NCBI GenBank assembly: GCA_031549185.1
Contig: JAVBQG010000013.1
Location: 1 to 64,000, forward strand
DNA length: 64,000 nucleotides
Reading direction: 5' to 3'
Origin: JAVBQG01 sp031549185
GTDB lineage: Bacteria > Synergistota > Synergistia > Synergistales > Synergistaceae
Shown here: positions 55,281 to 63,480 of the stretch, piece after piece
Numbering within the stretch: position 1 is the stretch's first letter
How the letters are laid out: the number at the start of each line of letters is the position of its first letter
Program-made: the position numbers and the translations under genes
Notes under the pieces: generated by a model
What the model saw: the letters and a program-made list of their open reading frames with translations, nothing else
Databases searched by the model: none
Told to the model about the DNA's origin: nothing

Positions 55281-55354
55281 TAGGGGCGGCTGCCCACAGC
55301 CGCCCGTTCGGTAAGGTGCCGTGTAAACGCGGGGAGCCGTGGGCGGCTCCCCTA
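55281..55354. repeat. Palindromic intergenic repeat (REP/MITE-like)
   Basis: Two hairpins lie in opposite orientation: GGGCGGCTG-CCCA-CAGCCGCCC (55284-55305) and GGGGAGCCG-TGGG-CGGCTCCCC (55331-55352). The whole 74-bp unit begins TAGGGG and ends CCCCTA. It sits between converging genes and looks like a dispersed palindromic element; no T-run follows. Confidence 0.7.
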
Positions 55355-55361
55355 CGTGCCG

Positions 55362-56762
55362 CTATTTCTTCTTGTTCGTGACGTATTCGTCGATCGCGAC
55401 GGCTGCGTCCTTGCCCGCGCCCATCGCCAGGATGACGGTCGCGGCGCCGGTGACGATGTCGCCGCCCGCGTAGACGCCGGGGACGGAGGTCGCGCCGGTC
55501 TTCTCGTCGGCGTCGATGTAGCCCCACTTGTTGAGCTTCAGCTCGGGGAAGGTCGACAGAAGCACCTTGTTCGCGCCCTGTCCGATGGCCTCGATGGCTG
55601 TATCCGCCTCTATGAAGAACTCGCTGCCCGGCACCGGGACGGGGCGCCTGCGGCCGGATGCGTCCGGTTCGCCCAGCTCCATCTTGATGCAGGTGACGCC
55701 CTTCAGGGTGCCCGTGCCGTCGTTCACGTACTCGATCGGGTTTGACAGCCAGTGGAACTGGATGCCCTCCTCGACGGCGTGGTGGTACTCCTCGATACGC
55801 GCGGGCAGCTCCTCGAGCGAGCGGCGATAGACGATGGAGACCTCCTCCGCGCCGAGACGTTTCGCCGAGCGGGCGGCGTCCATCGCGACGTTGCCGCCGC
55901 CGATGACGACGACCTTCTTCGACGCCTTGGTCGGCGTGTCGAAGTGGGGGAACTCGTAGGCGTGCATCAGGTTGATGCGCGTCAGGTATTCGCTGGCGGA
56001 GTAGACGCCGTTGAGCGTGGTGCCGGGGATGCCCTGGAAGTGTGGAGCGCCCGCGCCGACGCCGAGGAAACAGGCGTCGAACTCCTGCATGATCTCCTGC
56101 ATCGTGATCGTCTTGCCGATGACGGTGTTCGCCTCGAACTTCACGCCGAGGCCGGTGATCATCTCGATCTCCTTCTGCACGATGGACTTCGGCAGACGGA
56201 ACTCGGGGATGCCGTACATGAGGACGCCACCGGGCGCGTGGAGCGCCTCGAACATCGTGACCTCGTAGCCCATCTTGGCCAGGTCGCCCGCCACGGTCAG
56301 GCTGGCAGGGCCGGCGCCGACGACGGCGACTTTGCCCTTCTTCACCTTGGGGACGTCGAAGTTCTTCGCCTCGGGCTGGGAGTAGTTCCAGTCGGCCACC
56401 AGGCGCTCGAGCTTGCCGATCGCGACCGGCTCGAAGTCCTTCGCGCGGCCGAGGCGGCAGACGCCCTCGCACTGCGTCTCCTGCGGGCAGACGCGTCCGC
56501 AGACGGCGGGGAGGTTCGTGTACTTGGCCATAATTTCCACGGCCTTCGGCATGTCGCCGTTCTTGATCGCGAGGATGAAGCCGGGGATGTCGATCGAGAC
56601 GGGGCAGCCGGGCACGCAGGGCGCGTCCTTGCACTGCAGGCAGCGGGCGGCTTCGACCATGCCCTCCTCGAGGGTGTAGCCCAGGCAGACCTCTTCGAAA
56701 TTCTTGATTCTCGCCTCCGCCGGTTGCTCGGAGATCGGGGTCTTCGTCTTGCTTACAGCCAT
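55362..56762 (-). CDS. nfnB: NfnB / GltD-type NADPH-dependent flavoprotein with 4Fe-4S domain
   Basis: A 466-residue protein. The N-terminal Fe-S domain has CLQCKDAPCVPGCP and CGRVCPQETQCEGVC. FAD is bound at VVGAGPASLTVAGDLA and NADP(H) at VIGGGNVAMDAARSAKR. AIGQGANKVL and GVYAGGDIVTGAATV complete the family. Alone it would be glutamate synthase small subunit, but the downstream partner gene is upstream here and overlaps by 10 nt. That arrangement is NfnAB, the electron-bifurcating NADH-dependent ferredoxin:NADP oxidoreductase. No glutamate synthase large subunit is present. Confidence 0.88.
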   Translation of the reverse strand: MAVSKTKTPISEQPAEARIKNFEEVCLGYTLEEGMVEAARCLQCKDAPCVPGCPVSIDIPGFILAIKNGDMPKAVEIMAKYTNLPAVCGRVCPQETQCEGVCRLGRAKDFEPVAIGKLERLVADWNYSQPEAKNFDVPKVKKGKVAVVGAGPASLTVAGDLAKMGYEVTMFEALHAPGGVLMYGIPEFRLPKSIVQKEIEMITGLGVKFEANTVIGKTITMQEIMQEFDACFLGVGAGAPHFQGIPGTTLNGVYSASEYLTRINLMHAYEFPHFDTPTKASKKVVVIGGGNVAMDAARSAKRLGAEEVSIVYRRSLEELPARIEEYHHAVEEGIQFHWLSNPIEYVNDGTGTLKGVTCIKMELGEPDASGRRRPVPVPGSEFFIEADTAIEAIGQGANKVLLSTFPELKLNKWGYIDADEKTGATSVPGVYAGGDIVTGAATVILAMGAGKDAAVAIDEYVTNKKK

Positions 56763-57598
56763 GAGAGGTCACCTGCTTCCGCTTCGTATTTTTCCATGGA
56801 GATCTTTTCCTCGTCCTTGTACTGCTTCATGCGGTTCATGAATTCGTCCCAGTTGATCTTGCTGCCGTCGAACTCCGGCCCGTCGACGCAGGCGAACTTG
56901 ATCTTGCCGTCGACTGTGACGCGGCAGCAGCCGCACATGCCGGTTCCGTCGACCATCAGCGGGTTCATCGAGACCCAGATGGGCAGGTTCAGCTCGCCGG
57001 CCGCTTTGGCGCAGAATTTCATCATGATCGTGGGGCCGATCGCCCAGCAGTGGTCCACTTTGTCGCCGCGCGCGACGACCATCTTCATCGCGTCGGTGAC
57101 GAGGCCCTTGATGCCCGCGGAGCCGTCGTCGGTGGTGATGATCAGCTCATCGGAGTACTTCGCGCACTCATCCTTCATGATGACGAGATCGCTCGTGCGT
57201 CCGCCGAGGATCGTGATCACTTTGTTGCCGGCCTGCTTGAGGCCGCGCAGGATAGGGTAGAGCGCCGCGATGCCGACGCCGCCGCCGACCATCATGACGG
57301 TGCCGATCTTCTCTATTTCGCTAGGTGTGCCCAGCGGGCCGGAGATGTCCAGAATAGCGTCGCCGACGTTCATGGCCGCCATGGTGGCCGTCGTTTTGCC
57401 GACGACCTGGAAGATGATGCGGATCGTCCCCTTCTCGCGGTCGAAATCCGCAATCGTCAGGGGAATGCGCTCTCCCTGCTCGTTTGCCCGCAACACCACG
57501 AACTGTCCGGGTAGCGCCTTGGTCGCGATACGAGGCGCTTCGACCCAGAGGTCGTACTCCTTCGGCGCGATCCGCTCTTTGGTTAAAATCTTAAACAT
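56753..57598 (-). CDS. nfnA: NfnA-type ferredoxin-NADP reductase subunit (FAD, 2Fe-2S)
   Basis: A 281-residue PyrK/ferredoxin reductase-like protein. FAD site RIPLTIADFDRE, NAD site GGGVGIAALYPILRGL, and 2Fe-2S ligands in MVDGTGMCGCCRVTVDGK and FACVDGPEF. It is the first gene of the nfnA-nfnB operon and its 3' end overlaps nfnB by 10 nt. GGAGGCTGGGA precedes the ATG. TATAAT at 57673-57678 (minus) may be its -10, though without a good -35. Confidence 0.9.
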   Translation of the reverse strand: MFKILTKERIAPKEYDLWVEAPRIATKALPGQFVVLRANEQGERIPLTIADFDREKGTIRIIFQVVGKTTATMAAMNVGDAILDISGPLGTPSEIEKIGTVMMVGGGVGIAALYPILRGLKQAGNKVITILGGRTSDLVIMKDECAKYSDELIITTDDGSAGIKGLVTDAMKMVVARGDKVDHCWAIGPTIMMKFCAKAAGELNLPIWVSMNPLMVDGTGMCGCCRVTVDGKIKFACVDGPEFDGSKINWDEFMNRMKQYKDEEKISMEKYEAEAGDLSWL

Positions 57599-57804
57599 TT
57601 CCCAGCCTCCAGTATTCCCCGAATATTTTTACAAGCTACGAATGCGACCTCGCGAATGATCGCACAATGGTAATTATACACAGAATAAAGTTTTTCTCCA
57701 TAGAATGGACCGATAAGAATGCACTCACACAAAACCATCCTTATGAGAAAAAAATGTCTTTTGGTTAAAATGATAACTGTGCTTTTTGTGAAAAATCTGC
57801 TGTT

Positions 57805-58893
57805 TTATTCGAAACGGACTTCGACATACCCGGAGGTCGTTGCGGCGAGCATGGCGGGGTACCGCGGCCTGAATGTCAGGATGTCGCCTGCCTTGTAGCC
57901 CGCGTCCGCCGGTTTGCGCGCGTCGGCTTCCGTGACGTCCACGATCATGTGGTCGCTCGACGCCGTGACGATCTCCACGCCCTCCTGCAGCGGTACGAGT
58001 TTGTCGATGTGCACGTCCTGCTTGCCGATGCCGAGCAGCGCGCGCTTTCGCATGCCCCGGTCCTCGAACTCCACCCGGCGCCCGAAGGCGTCAAGGCCTG
58101 CCTCTCCGACCGGCACGCTGGGCTTGAAGCGGCACTCCAGAATCTCCGCGCGCAGCTCCATTGTGTTGTTTTCGAGGTAGGGAATTGCCCGCGAGAAGGC
58201 CGTATCCATGCCGAGAATCGCACTCTCTCCGAGGCGGACCTGGTTGATCTCTCGGGGAAAATCGCTGTTTTCCATAATCTGCAAACAGCACGTGCCACCC
58301 ACACTGATCGTCGGAATCTCGCGCCCCAAGCCCTCCTGCAGCATATCCCGGTGGACGACAAGCTGGCGCAGGTTTTTCGCGGACGGCAGCACGCCGGAGG
58401 CGCAGGCGAAATTTGCGCCCACGCCGACGACCCGCACGCCGCCTTTCAGTTTTTTGAGCGAGGCGGCAAGCGTCCCCAACTCGTCTGGCCAGAAGCCCTC
58501 CCGCAGATCGCCGACGTCGACCATGACAATCGCGTCGTGCGTTCGGCTCCGCTTCGCGCAGATTGCGTCGAGCGCCTGAATCACCGAGATGTCGGATTGA
58601 AGGGAGACGCCGGCATATTCGACGAGCTCTTCCAGCTCCGAGCGCATCGGGATGCGTATCAGCATACGAGTGGCAGAGACGCCGGCGTCCTTGATTTTTT
58701 TGAGATTCGACAGCCTGCTGTCGGCAATTCCAGCCATGCCGGCGTTCTGGTAAATCTTCGCCAGGCGAGGATCGCCGGACATCCCCTTTGTGACGCCCCA
58801 TACGGCGATGTTCCGTCTGGTGCACATCTCGACCACTTTGCAGGCGTTGGCAAGAACCTTGCCTTTTTTTACGATTAAAGCCGGAAAACGCAC
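57805..58893 (-). CDS. orr: Ornithine racemase-type PLP enzyme (alanine racemase N-terminal fold)
   Basis: A 362-residue fold-type III PLP protein of the alanine/ornithine racemase family. The PLP Lys lies in VWGVTKGMSGDPRLA near residue 36. Further motifs are IMVDVGDLREG-like VDVGDLREGFW, GVGANFACASG and SVGGTCCLQIM. Ornithine racemase from amino-acid-fermenting clostridia makes D-ornithine for ornithine breakdown; that activity fits OTC in this window. Another racemase of the YhfX group is possible. GTG start at 58893 with AAGGAGGG upstream. It is divergent from the paaK leader. Confidence 0.8.
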   Translation of the reverse strand: MRFPALIVKKGKVLANACKVVEMCTRRNIAVWGVTKGMSGDPRLAKIYQNAGMAGIADSRLSNLKKIKDAGVSATRMLIRIPMRSELEELVEYAGVSLQSDISVIQALDAICAKRSRTHDAIVMVDVGDLREGFWPDELGTLAASLKKLKGGVRVVGVGANFACASGVLPSAKNLRQLVVHRDMLQEGLGREIPTISVGGTCCLQIMENSDFPREINQVRLGESAILGMDTAFSRAIPYLENNTMELRAEILECRFKPSVPVGEAGLDAFGRRVEFEDRGMRKRALLGIGKQDVHIDKLVPLQEGVEIVTASSDHMIVDVTEADARKPADAGYKAGDILTFRPRYPAMLAATTSGYVEVRFE

Positions 58894-58953
58894 GAAGAGC
58901 CCTCCTTGTGAAATTCTGTACGGTGAAAATATTCTAACACGCGCTTGCCGTGC

Positions 58954-58982
58954 TTGACAAAAATCCGAAAGCGGTGTATAAA
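58954..58982 (+). promoter_or_regulatory. Strong promoter of the paaK leader
   Basis: Perfect -35 TTGACA (58954-58959), 17-nt spacer and TATAAA (58977-58982). It lies divergent to the ornithine racemase gene and 62 nt before the small leader ORF. It is the only clear promoter for paaK. Confidence 0.85.
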
Positions 58983-59044
58983 CTCACCCATGTTAGGCGT
59001 TGCGCCGAAACAATCACGATTTGCAGGGAAGGAGGTACAGGGGC

Positions 59045-59158
59045 ATGAGCTTGATTTCGATTTCCAAGGGTTACCAGTTGCACAGCTATGCCACACTGTT
59101 CTCCTTTACCGGCACGGATCCCGCTTCACCTGGGATCTGTGTTGAAGTCGTGGCCTAG
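59045..59158 (+). CDS. 37-residue leader peptide ORF
   Basis: ATG 59045 has AAGGAGG 9 nt upstream, a strong ribosome site. It encodes MSLISISKGYQLHSYATLFS and then 17 more residues ending in GICVEVVA before TAG. The product resembles nothing I know. The ORF sits between a strong promoter and a terminator and covers two segments able to pair (GGATCCC at 59116-59122 and GGGATC at 59132-59137). It may be a control peptide rather than a functional protein; a small secreted or RiPP-type peptide is less likely. Confidence 0.55.
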   Translation: MSLISISKGYQLHSYATLFSFTGTDPASPGICVEVVA

Positions 59159-59208
59159 CGAAGAGAGACGCAGCACCGAACGACATAAACACAATACCAG
59201 TATGTGAG

Positions 59209-59242
59209 GCCGGGATCCCGAGTGTGGGGTCCCGGCTTTTTT
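59209..59242 (+). terminator. Rho-independent terminator inside the paaK leader
   Basis: GCCGGGATCCC and GGGGTCCCGGC form an 11-bp stem (one G-T pair) with a 6-nt loop, followed by six T. It lies 50 nt after the leader ORF and 44 nt before paaK, with no promoter after it, so paaK transcripts must read through it. Confidence 0.9.
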
Positions 59243-59286
59243 GTGTTCAGACAGTTTTGCTTGAAAAAACGAAGGAGGAGCTTGAA

Positions 59287-60564
59287 ATGACGATCACGAG
59301 AACCGACAAGGCGGAGAAATTGCAGGACATGGAGACGAAACTGGCGGGGTTGAGGGGCATTCTGGAGGAACTGGTCGCGCGAAATCACCCCTACGCCGCA
59401 AGGATGCAGGAGAACGGCGTTCGCCCGGAGCATATCAAGACCTACGAGGATATCTCCCTGTTGCCCTGCACCACGAAGAAGGATCTGCTCGACAACTATC
59501 CCACCGGCTGGCTGGCGCGCAAGAAGAGCGAAGTCGTCCGCATCCACGCGACGAGCGGCACGACGGGCAGGCCGACGATCGTCGCCTATACGCAGAACGA
59601 CGTCGACAGCTGGACGAGAAACGTGGCGTGGTGTCTCAGCCTCGCCGGCATCGACCGGAACGACGTGGTGCAGGTCGCCTACGGCTACGGCCTCTTCACC
59701 GGCGGACTCGGCCTGCACTACGGCGCGGAGTACGCTGGTGCGACCGTCGTCCCCGTTTCCGGCGGCTTCACCGACAGACAGATATCCCTCATGAGGGATC
59801 TCGGCAGCACGGTTCTCGCCTGTACGCCGTCGTACGCGCTGCGCCTGGCCGAGGTGCTGGAGAACTCGGGCGATTCCGAGACGTCGCTGCGCGTCGGAAT
59901 CTTCGGCGCGGAGGCATGGTCGGAGGGCCTGCGCCGCGCGCTCGAGGATAAGCTCGGCATCACCGCGCTCGATATCTACGGACTGAGCGAGGCGATGGGC
60001 CCCGGCGTCGGCATGGAGTGCCTCGAACAGAGCGGCCTGCACATCTCCGACGACTTCATCCCGCAGATCGTCGACCCCGAAACGCTTGAGACGGTCGGCG
60101 AGGGGGAGATGGGCGAGCTCGTGCTCACCTCGTGGAAGAAAGAGGCGTACCCGGTGATCCGCTATCGCACGCGCGACCTGACGCAGCTCTCGCATCAGCC
60201 CTGCGCCTGCGGCGACAGCACCCCGCGCATCGCGCGCATCTGCGGCCGCAGCGACGACATGCTCATCCTGCACGGCGTCAATGTCTTCCCGTCGCAGATC
60301 GAGGCGGCGCTCTGCCAGGTGTCCGGCCTCACGGCCAACTACCAGATCACGGCCTGGAAGGAGAGTGGCATCCAGCAGATGAGCCTCGCCTGCGAGCGAG
60401 CGCCCGAGACCTCCGCGCAAGACGTCCACCATCTTGAAAAGATGGCGTCGAAATCTCTGAAACAGGCGCTCGGCGTGACGATCCCCTTCAGCATCATGGA
60501 TCCCAACGCGATCCCGCGCTCGGAGGGAAAAGCCGTGCGCATCCTCAAACTGGCGGAGAAATAA
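59287..60564 (+). CDS. paaK: Phenylacetate-CoA ligase
   Basis: A 425-residue adenylate-forming enzyme making aryl-acetyl-CoA with ATP. The AMP-binding loop is ATSGTTGRPTIVAYT, then YGLSEAMGPGVGMEC and a C-terminal FPSQIE segment. CGRSDDMLILHGVNVFPSQI is diagnostic of PaaK. In peptide-fermenting anaerobes it may act in reverse or in activation of phenylacetate or indoleacetate. ATG 59287 has AGGAGG upstream; in-frame upstream codons at 59224 lie in the terminator. It is controlled by the leader described above. Confidence 0.95.
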   Translation: MTITRTDKAEKLQDMETKLAGLRGILEELVARNHPYAARMQENGVRPEHIKTYEDISLLPCTTKKDLLDNYPTGWLARKKSEVVRIHATSGTTGRPTIVAYTQNDVDSWTRNVAWCLSLAGIDRNDVVQVAYGYGLFTGGLGLHYGAEYAGATVVPVSGGFTDRQISLMRDLGSTVLACTPSYALRLAEVLENSGDSETSLRVGIFGAEAWSEGLRRALEDKLGITALDIYGLSEAMGPGVGMECLEQSGLHISDDFIPQIVDPETLETVGEGEMGELVLTSWKKEAYPVIRYRTRDLTQLSHQPCACGDSTPRIARICGRSDDMLILHGVNVFPSQIEAALCQVSGLTANYQITAWKESGIQQMSLACERAPETSAQDVHHLEKMASKSLKQALGVTIPFSIMDPNAIPRSEGKAVRILKLAEK

Positions 60565-60576
60565 TAAAAGCAAAAT

Positions 60577-60678
60577 CGTGGGCTCCGCCCACACCCGTCA
60601 GAGGGCACTGCCCTCTGGACACCCGAAAGGGGTCAAGGGGACAGCGTCCACTTGCGGGGTGTGGGGCGGAGCCCCACG
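60577..60678. repeat. Palindromic intergenic repeat with inverted ends
   Basis: The ends CGTGGGCTCCGCCCACACCC (60577-60596) and GGGTGTGGGG-CGGAGCCCCACG (60657-60678) are inverted copies with two small indels. An inner hairpin AGAGGGCA-TGCCCTCT lies at about 60600-60616. The unit fills almost the whole 117-nt gap between paaK and the converging PfpI gene and resembles dispersed intergenic repeats of high-GC anaerobes. Confidence 0.75.
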
Positions 60679-60681
60679 GTT

Positions 60682-61209
60682 CTAGCTTTTATCTTTCAGG
60701 AACTGGAAGATCCCCTTCATGAAGTCGGGCAGGTCGTCCGGTTTCCGGCTGGAGACCATGTTGCGGTCGATCACGACCGGCTCGTCGACCCAGATCGCGC
60801 CCGCGTTGACGAGGTCGTCCCTGATGCCGGTCGTCGAGGTCATGCGAAACCCCCCGCAGATTCCGGCGGACGCTGGGATCCAGCCGCCGTGGCAGATGTG
60901 CGCGACGAGTTTGCCCGATTCCATGAACTGCCGGGTGAGCTCTTTCACCTTGTCCAGACGGCGGAGTTTGTCGGGCGCGAAGCCGCCGGGGATGACGAGG
61001 CCCGTGAAATCCATCTCGTTCATGTCGCGGATTGCCGCGTCGCTGCGACAGGGATACGAGTGCTTGCCGCTGTAGACGACGCCCGCCTCCGGTCCCGCGA
61101 TCACGACCTCGGCACCCGCCTCGATCAGACGATATTTCGGGTACCACAGCTCCATGTCCTCATAGATGTCCTCGACGAAAAACAGAAATTTTCCCTTCGC
61201 GTACACCAT
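60682..61209 (-). CDS. DJ-1/PfpI family protein
   Basis: A 175-residue protein of the class I glutamine amidotransferase-like/PfpI family. The nucleophile Cys is in AHICHGGW, with GLVIPGGFAPDKLR and the acidic partner in FVEDIYEDME. Members include proteases, glyoxalases and deglycases; the activity here is not known. It starts 13 nt after the DUF362 gene and is the last gene of this minus-strand pair. Confidence 0.88.
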   Translation of the reverse strand: MVYAKGKFLFFVEDIYEDMELWYPKYRLIEAGAEVVIAGPEAGVVYSGKHSYPCRSDAAIRDMNEMDFTGLVIPGGFAPDKLRRLDKVKELTRQFMESGKLVAHICHGGWIPASAGICGGFRMTSTTGIRDDLVNAGAIWVDEPVVIDRNMVSSRKPDDLPDFMKGIFQFLKDKS

Positions 61210-61222
61210 GTCGACACCTCCG

Positions 61223-62371
61223 TCAGACGAATTTTTTTTCGATCAGCTCGTACGCCACGTAGCCAAGGCCGACGCTTTGTGCGTACTCCATCGCCTCTCG
61301 CCAGCCCGACTCGGGGTAGAGCGCGGCGAATTTGTCCACGCCTCTGCCGTCGCCCTTGGAGAGGTCTACGAGTTTCGATATCTTCGAGGCCGCGTTGGCG
61401 GGAGCGGCAGTCACGAGATCTGCCGATGCCACGTCGATGGCGACCGGGTCGAACGATGCCAGCATGCCGAGGTTCGGCACGATGGGAACGTCGTTGTGGT
61501 CCATGCAGTCGCAGTGCGACGAGACGTCCATGATGAAATTGATGTGGAAGTGCTCTTTCTTCTCGAGCGCCGCGACGCAGTACTCGGCGATGCGCTCGCC
61601 AAGCTCCAGCCCGCCGTGCTCCCACGAGACCTGTGCCGCGTCGAAGTTGCAGACGGCGATGCACTGTCCGCAGCCGACGCAGCGGTTGTGGTCGATGGTC
61701 GCCTTGCGCTTCGAGTCGAGCGCGATCGCCTCGTACGCGCAGTGCGAAACACACTCGCCGCAACCGACGCAGTTCTCCGTCTCGATCGTCGGGGCGGAGG
61801 TTGCGTGCATCTCGTTCTTTCCCTGGCGTGAACCGCCGCCCATGCCGATGTTTTTCAGCGCGCCGCCAAAGCCCGTCTCGACGTGCCCCTTGAAGTGGTT
61901 CAGGCTGATGATGACGTCGGCCTCCGCGATGGCAGAGGCGATATAAGCGTGTTCGAAGTGCTTGAGCCCGATCTTGATCTCGCGGTGATCGTGCCCTCTG
62001 AGGCCATCGGCGATGATGACAGGGCAGCCGACGGTGCTCTCCGTGTATCCGTTCTCGATGGCGGCGTGCAGGTGACGAACGGCGTCGGCACGTTCGCCCT
62101 TGTAGAGGGTGTTTGCGTCGGTGAGAAAGGGGAGGCCTCCGCGCGATTTGACGATCTGTACGATCTTCGCCGCGTAATTGTGGCGCAGAAAGGCGAGGTT
62201 TCCGGGTTCGCCGAAGTGGATCTTGAGCGCGACGAGTTTGCCCTTCATGTCGATCCTGTCGAAATCTGCTGAAGCGCAGAGTTTTTCGAGTTTTTGGACG
62301 AGGGAGTTGTCGCCGTCGGTGTGCAGGTTGGTGAAATATACTTTCGATTGTGATATTTTTACGCTTTTCAA
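61223..62371 (-). CDS. DUF362 protein with two 4Fe-4S ferredoxin motifs
   Basis: A 382-residue protein. DUF362 covers the N-terminal part (LVALKIHFGEPGNLAFLR; IISLNHFKGHVETGFGGA) and C-terminal part. Between lie two 4Fe-4S motifs, CVGCGECVSHC and CVGCGQCIAVC, with likely electron transfer function. The enzymatic role is unknown. TTG 62371 has GAAAGGGG 9 nt upstream. It is divergent from the acylphosphatase gene. Confidence 0.9.
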   Translation of the reverse strand: MKSVKISQSKVYFTNLHTDGDNSLVQKLEKLCASADFDRIDMKGKLVALKIHFGEPGNLAFLRHNYAAKIVQIVKSRGGLPFLTDANTLYKGERADAVRHLHAAIENGYTESTVGCPVIIADGLRGHDHREIKIGLKHFEHAYIASAIAEADVIISLNHFKGHVETGFGGALKNIGMGGGSRQGKNEMHATSAPTIETENCVGCGECVSHCAYEAIALDSKRKATIDHNRCVGCGQCIAVCNFDAAQVSWEHGGLELGERIAEYCVAALEKKEHFHINFIMDVSSHCDCMDHNDVPIVPNLGMLASFDPVAIDVASADLVTAAPANAASKISKLVDLSKGDGRGVDKFAALYPESGWREAMEYAQSVGLGYVAYELIEKKFV

Positions 62372-62507
62372 GAGAATATGCCCCTTTCATTCATCGATTA
62401 TTCATCCCGGGTCGTTTATAATGTCTTCGGTTTTTTATTGTCCATAGGCATTGCAATATCTTACATCGTAGAGGCAATTTTGAATATTGTTTGGAGCGTA
62501 TTTCATT

Positions 62508-62786
62508 ATGGGAGAGTTACTGAGAAGACACGTTTACATCTCCGGCAGTGTGCAGGGAGTCGGTTTCAGATGGTATACTCGCGCACAGGCGAGAGCGCTC
62601 GGTCTCGTCGGTTGGGTGAGGAATTTGCCCGACGGTCGCGTCGAGGCCGTTTTTCAGGGGCCTGGCGAGGATATGGAGGCGATGATCGAGTGGTGTCACA
62701 CGGGCTCTCCCTCGTCGCGCGTGAGAGATGTCGCCGTCTCCGACGAACCGGTTGTCAATCGTGAGGGCGACTTTGAAGTAAGGTGA
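62508..62786 (+). CDS. acyP: Acylphosphatase
   Basis: A 92-residue enzyme of the usual length. The signature HVYISGSVQGVGFRWYT contains the catalytic Arg; VRNLPDGRVEAVFQG with the catalytic Asn follows. It hydrolyses acyl phosphates. ATG 62508 was preferred over TTG 62487. It precedes dedA by 19 nt, probably one transcript. Confidence 0.94.
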   Translation: MGELLRRHVYISGSVQGVGFRWYTRAQARALGLVGWVRNLPDGRVEAVFQGPGEDMEAMIEWCHTGSPSSRVRDVAVSDEPVVNREGDFEVR

Positions 62787-62805
62787 ATTTTGGAGGTTTT
62801 TCGTT

Positions 62806-63474
62806 TTGTCTGAGTTGATTCACGCTCTTTCCGGTTTTCTCAACGAGGCGATCATTCTTTTTCACGCGCTGATTGAGTGGCTCGTGAACGTCGTTGGAGC
62901 GCTCGGGTATTCCGGCATCGTCGCGCTGATGTTTCTCGAGTCGTCGTTTTTCCCCTTCCCGAGCGAGGTCGTCATGCCGCCTGCCGGCTATCTTGCCAGC
63001 CAGGGGCAGATGAACCTGATCGCCGTCATCGCCTGCGGTATTGCGGGCAGCCTGTTGGGAGCGCTCTTCAACTATTACATCGCGATCCGCTGGGGAAGGA
63101 AGTTTTTCGACCGCTTCGGGAAATATTTCTTCGTGTCGCGCGAGACGCTCGACAAGGCCGAGGCGTTTTTCGCCAAACACGGGCACATCAGCACCTTCAC
63201 AGCGCGCCTTCTGCCGGTCATCCGGCAGTATGTCTCCCTCCCGGCAGGACTCGCGCGGATGCGCCTGCCGAAATTTTGTTTCTACACCGGCCTCGGCAGC
63301 GGCGTCTGGGTCGTCATCCTGACGATGATCGGTTACGGGATCGGTTACGACACGAGGAGCATCGACGACGTGTTGCACAGGGTGACGATCCTGCTGGTCT
63401 CCTTCTGTGTGCTGCTCGTGGCCGGGTATGTTTTCTACTGCCGCTTGAAATACAAGAACGAACAAGGGGCCTAG
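62806..63474 (+). CDS. DedA family membrane protein
   Basis: A 222-residue polytopic protein. ESSFFPFPSEVVMPPAGYLA and the FTARLLPVIRQYVSLPAGLA segment are DedA signatures, with membrane-embedded charged residues. Family members act in membrane homeostasis, some as undecaprenyl-phosphate or lipid translocases. TTG 62806 has TGGAGGT 8 nt upstream. Confidence 0.93.
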   Translation: MSELIHALSGFLNEAIILFHALIEWLVNVVGALGYSGIVALMFLESSFFPFPSEVVMPPAGYLASQGQMNLIAVIACGIAGSLLGALFNYYIAIRWGRKFFDRFGKYFFVSRETLDKAEAFFAKHGHISTFTARLLPVIRQYVSLPAGLARMRLPKFCFYTGLGSGVWVVILTMIGYGIGYDTRSIDDVLHRVTILLVSFCVLLVAGYVFYCRLKYKNEQGA

Positions 63475-63480
63475 TGCTGC

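Noticed and set aside
58945..59145. A 66-codon frame overlapping the paaK leader in another frame
   Set aside because: It begins before the predicted transcription start and covers promoter elements; the 37-codon frame with AAGGAGG is the better candidate.
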